From Ferrovibrio sp964218355 (GTDB lineage: Bacteria > Pseudomonadota > Alphaproteobacteria > Ferrovibrionales > Ferrovibrionaceae): 64,000 nucleotides of DNA. Below the pieces are notes generated by a model. That model searched no databases. It was not told the DNA's origin and saw nothing but the letters and a program-made list of their open reading frames with translations. Position numbers and translations under genes: made by a program. How positions within the stretch are numbered: position 1 is the stretch's first letter; the number at the start of each line of letters is the position of its first letter. The stretch is taken from NCBI RefSeq assembly GCF_964218355.1, contig NZ_CAXPMC010000019.1, positions 124,001 to 188,000 on the forward strand, written 5' to 3'. Of this stretch, positions 63,499 through 64,000 are shown piece by piece.

Positions 63499-64000
63499 GT
63501 GCTTCCCGATTTGTACCCGTTGCCGGCATTGCGGGCCATCGCCACTCTGGCCGCCATGGCGCGGCCGGCGGGACTGAGCGGTCTGTGGGGAAGGCTGGCA
63601 GGCCGCGGCCTGCAACTGGCCGGCGCCGTCGCCGCCCTGCGCGCCTCCGACCTCGCTGTCCTGCTGCTGGCCGAGCGGGATCGCTGGTTTCTCTGGCTGC
63701 CGGTTCTGCTGGGCAGTGGCATCGCCGGGTATTTCCTGCTGCCTTTCGAGCCGGCGCTGATGCCGCTGCGACTGGCGATGGGCGCCGGGCTGGCCGCCCT
63801 GTTCGCGCTGCACTGGCTGCAGCTGCCACCCTTCGCCATCCTGCGGCTGCCGCTGGTCGCGCTGCTGGCCTTGCTGGCGGGGCCCTGGCTGGCGGCCGAG
63901 CGCAGTGCCGCAGTGGCCGCGCCGGCGCTGCAGCGGCATACGGGCGCGGTGTGGATCGAGGGCCGGGTACTGGAGGCCGAGCCGCGCGATGCCGGTTACC
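63499..64000 (+). CDS. comEC: ComEC/Rec2-family DNA-uptake channel (3' end outside window)
   Basis: The first 167 or so residues of a competence channel protein. Visible features are the alphaproteobacterial start region with ERDRWFLWLPVLLGSGIAGY, several membrane helices (LALFALHWLQ-type stretches) and GRVLEAEPRDAGY, the opening of the DUF4131 domain. The frame stays open to base 64000. The start is uncertain: GTG at 63499 is used here, ATG at 63556 is an alternative. Competence and the nuclease domain cannot be judged from the fragment. Confidence 0.85.
   Translation, partial: MLPDLYPLPALRAIATLAAMARPAGLSGLWGRLAGRGLQLAGAVAALRASDLAVLLLAERDRWFLWLPVLLGSGIAGYFLLPFEPALMPLRLAMGAGLAALFALHWLQLPPFAILRLPLVALLALLAGPWLAAERSAAVAAPALQRHTGAVWIEGRVLEAEPRDAGY

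Overview
The window is a chromosomal stretch of a G+C-rich alphaproteobacterium. The best guess is a Rhodospirillales or Sneathiellales-type free-living bacterium; the genus cannot be fixed from the sequence. The evidence is the order tig-clpP-clpX-lon-hupB, the order rpsF-rpsR-DUF2232-rplI-dnaB followed by alr-mlaE-mlaF-radA-cvpA-purF, the divergent gltX/comEC pair, and many alphaproteobacterial families (PAS_5, RHH-type PutA, FixK/FNR-type box upstream of hemN). No insertion sequence, prophage or CRISPR array was seen. Genes are dense, with many ATGA or TGATG overlaps.

Layout. 1-6874: a P450 running in from the left edge, an amidase, the NAD(P)HX repair enzyme, a SulP permease led by a small XRE regulator with its own AT-rich operator-like region, and a lone glycosyltransferase-like gene. 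7052-14119: tRNA-Leu(UAG) and the proteostasis block tig, clpP, clpX, lon (sigma32-like promoter) and hupB. 14272-30557: PAS_5 protein, hemolysin III, tRNA-Val(UAC), trifunctional putA with an operator-like region, a chemoreceptor, dadA, a GNAT coupled to a basic amino-acid decarboxylase, an ene-reductase, hemN, and a pair of unknown membrane-anchored coiled-coil proteins. 30558-30740: a convergent intergenic region with a perfect CRP-type site, a correctly spaced -10 element and a strong terminator, which together look like a small RNA gene. 30740-32350: fccAB sulfide dehydrogenase.

32483-48268: one strand carries the ribosomal/replication block (rpsF to dnaB) and a seven-gene operon (alr to an SDR). 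Between them lie a chemoreceptor-cheW pair, a Spy-like periplasmic protein and a DMT exporter. 48422-48898: thirteen tandem 10-bp repeats lead directly into an orphan FitA-type ribbon-helix-helix gene. 48919-64000: rlmM, a soluble chemoreceptor-like protein with sensor and signalling parts in inverted order, fumC, a membrane-anchored glutamate-synthase-like protein, eutBC, an SDR, an SRAP protein, ccdA, a YeeE thiosulfate transporter, tusA, small envelope genes, an unknown HTH protein, gltX and the start of comEC.

Common themes are amino-acid and amine catabolism (putA, dadA, decarboxylase, eutBC), reduced-sulfur use (SulP, fccAB, YeeE, TusA, CcdA) and chemotaxis. The two strongest candidates for undescribed biology are the CRP-driven small RNA at about 30643-30714 and the decamer array plus RHH gene at 48551-48898.
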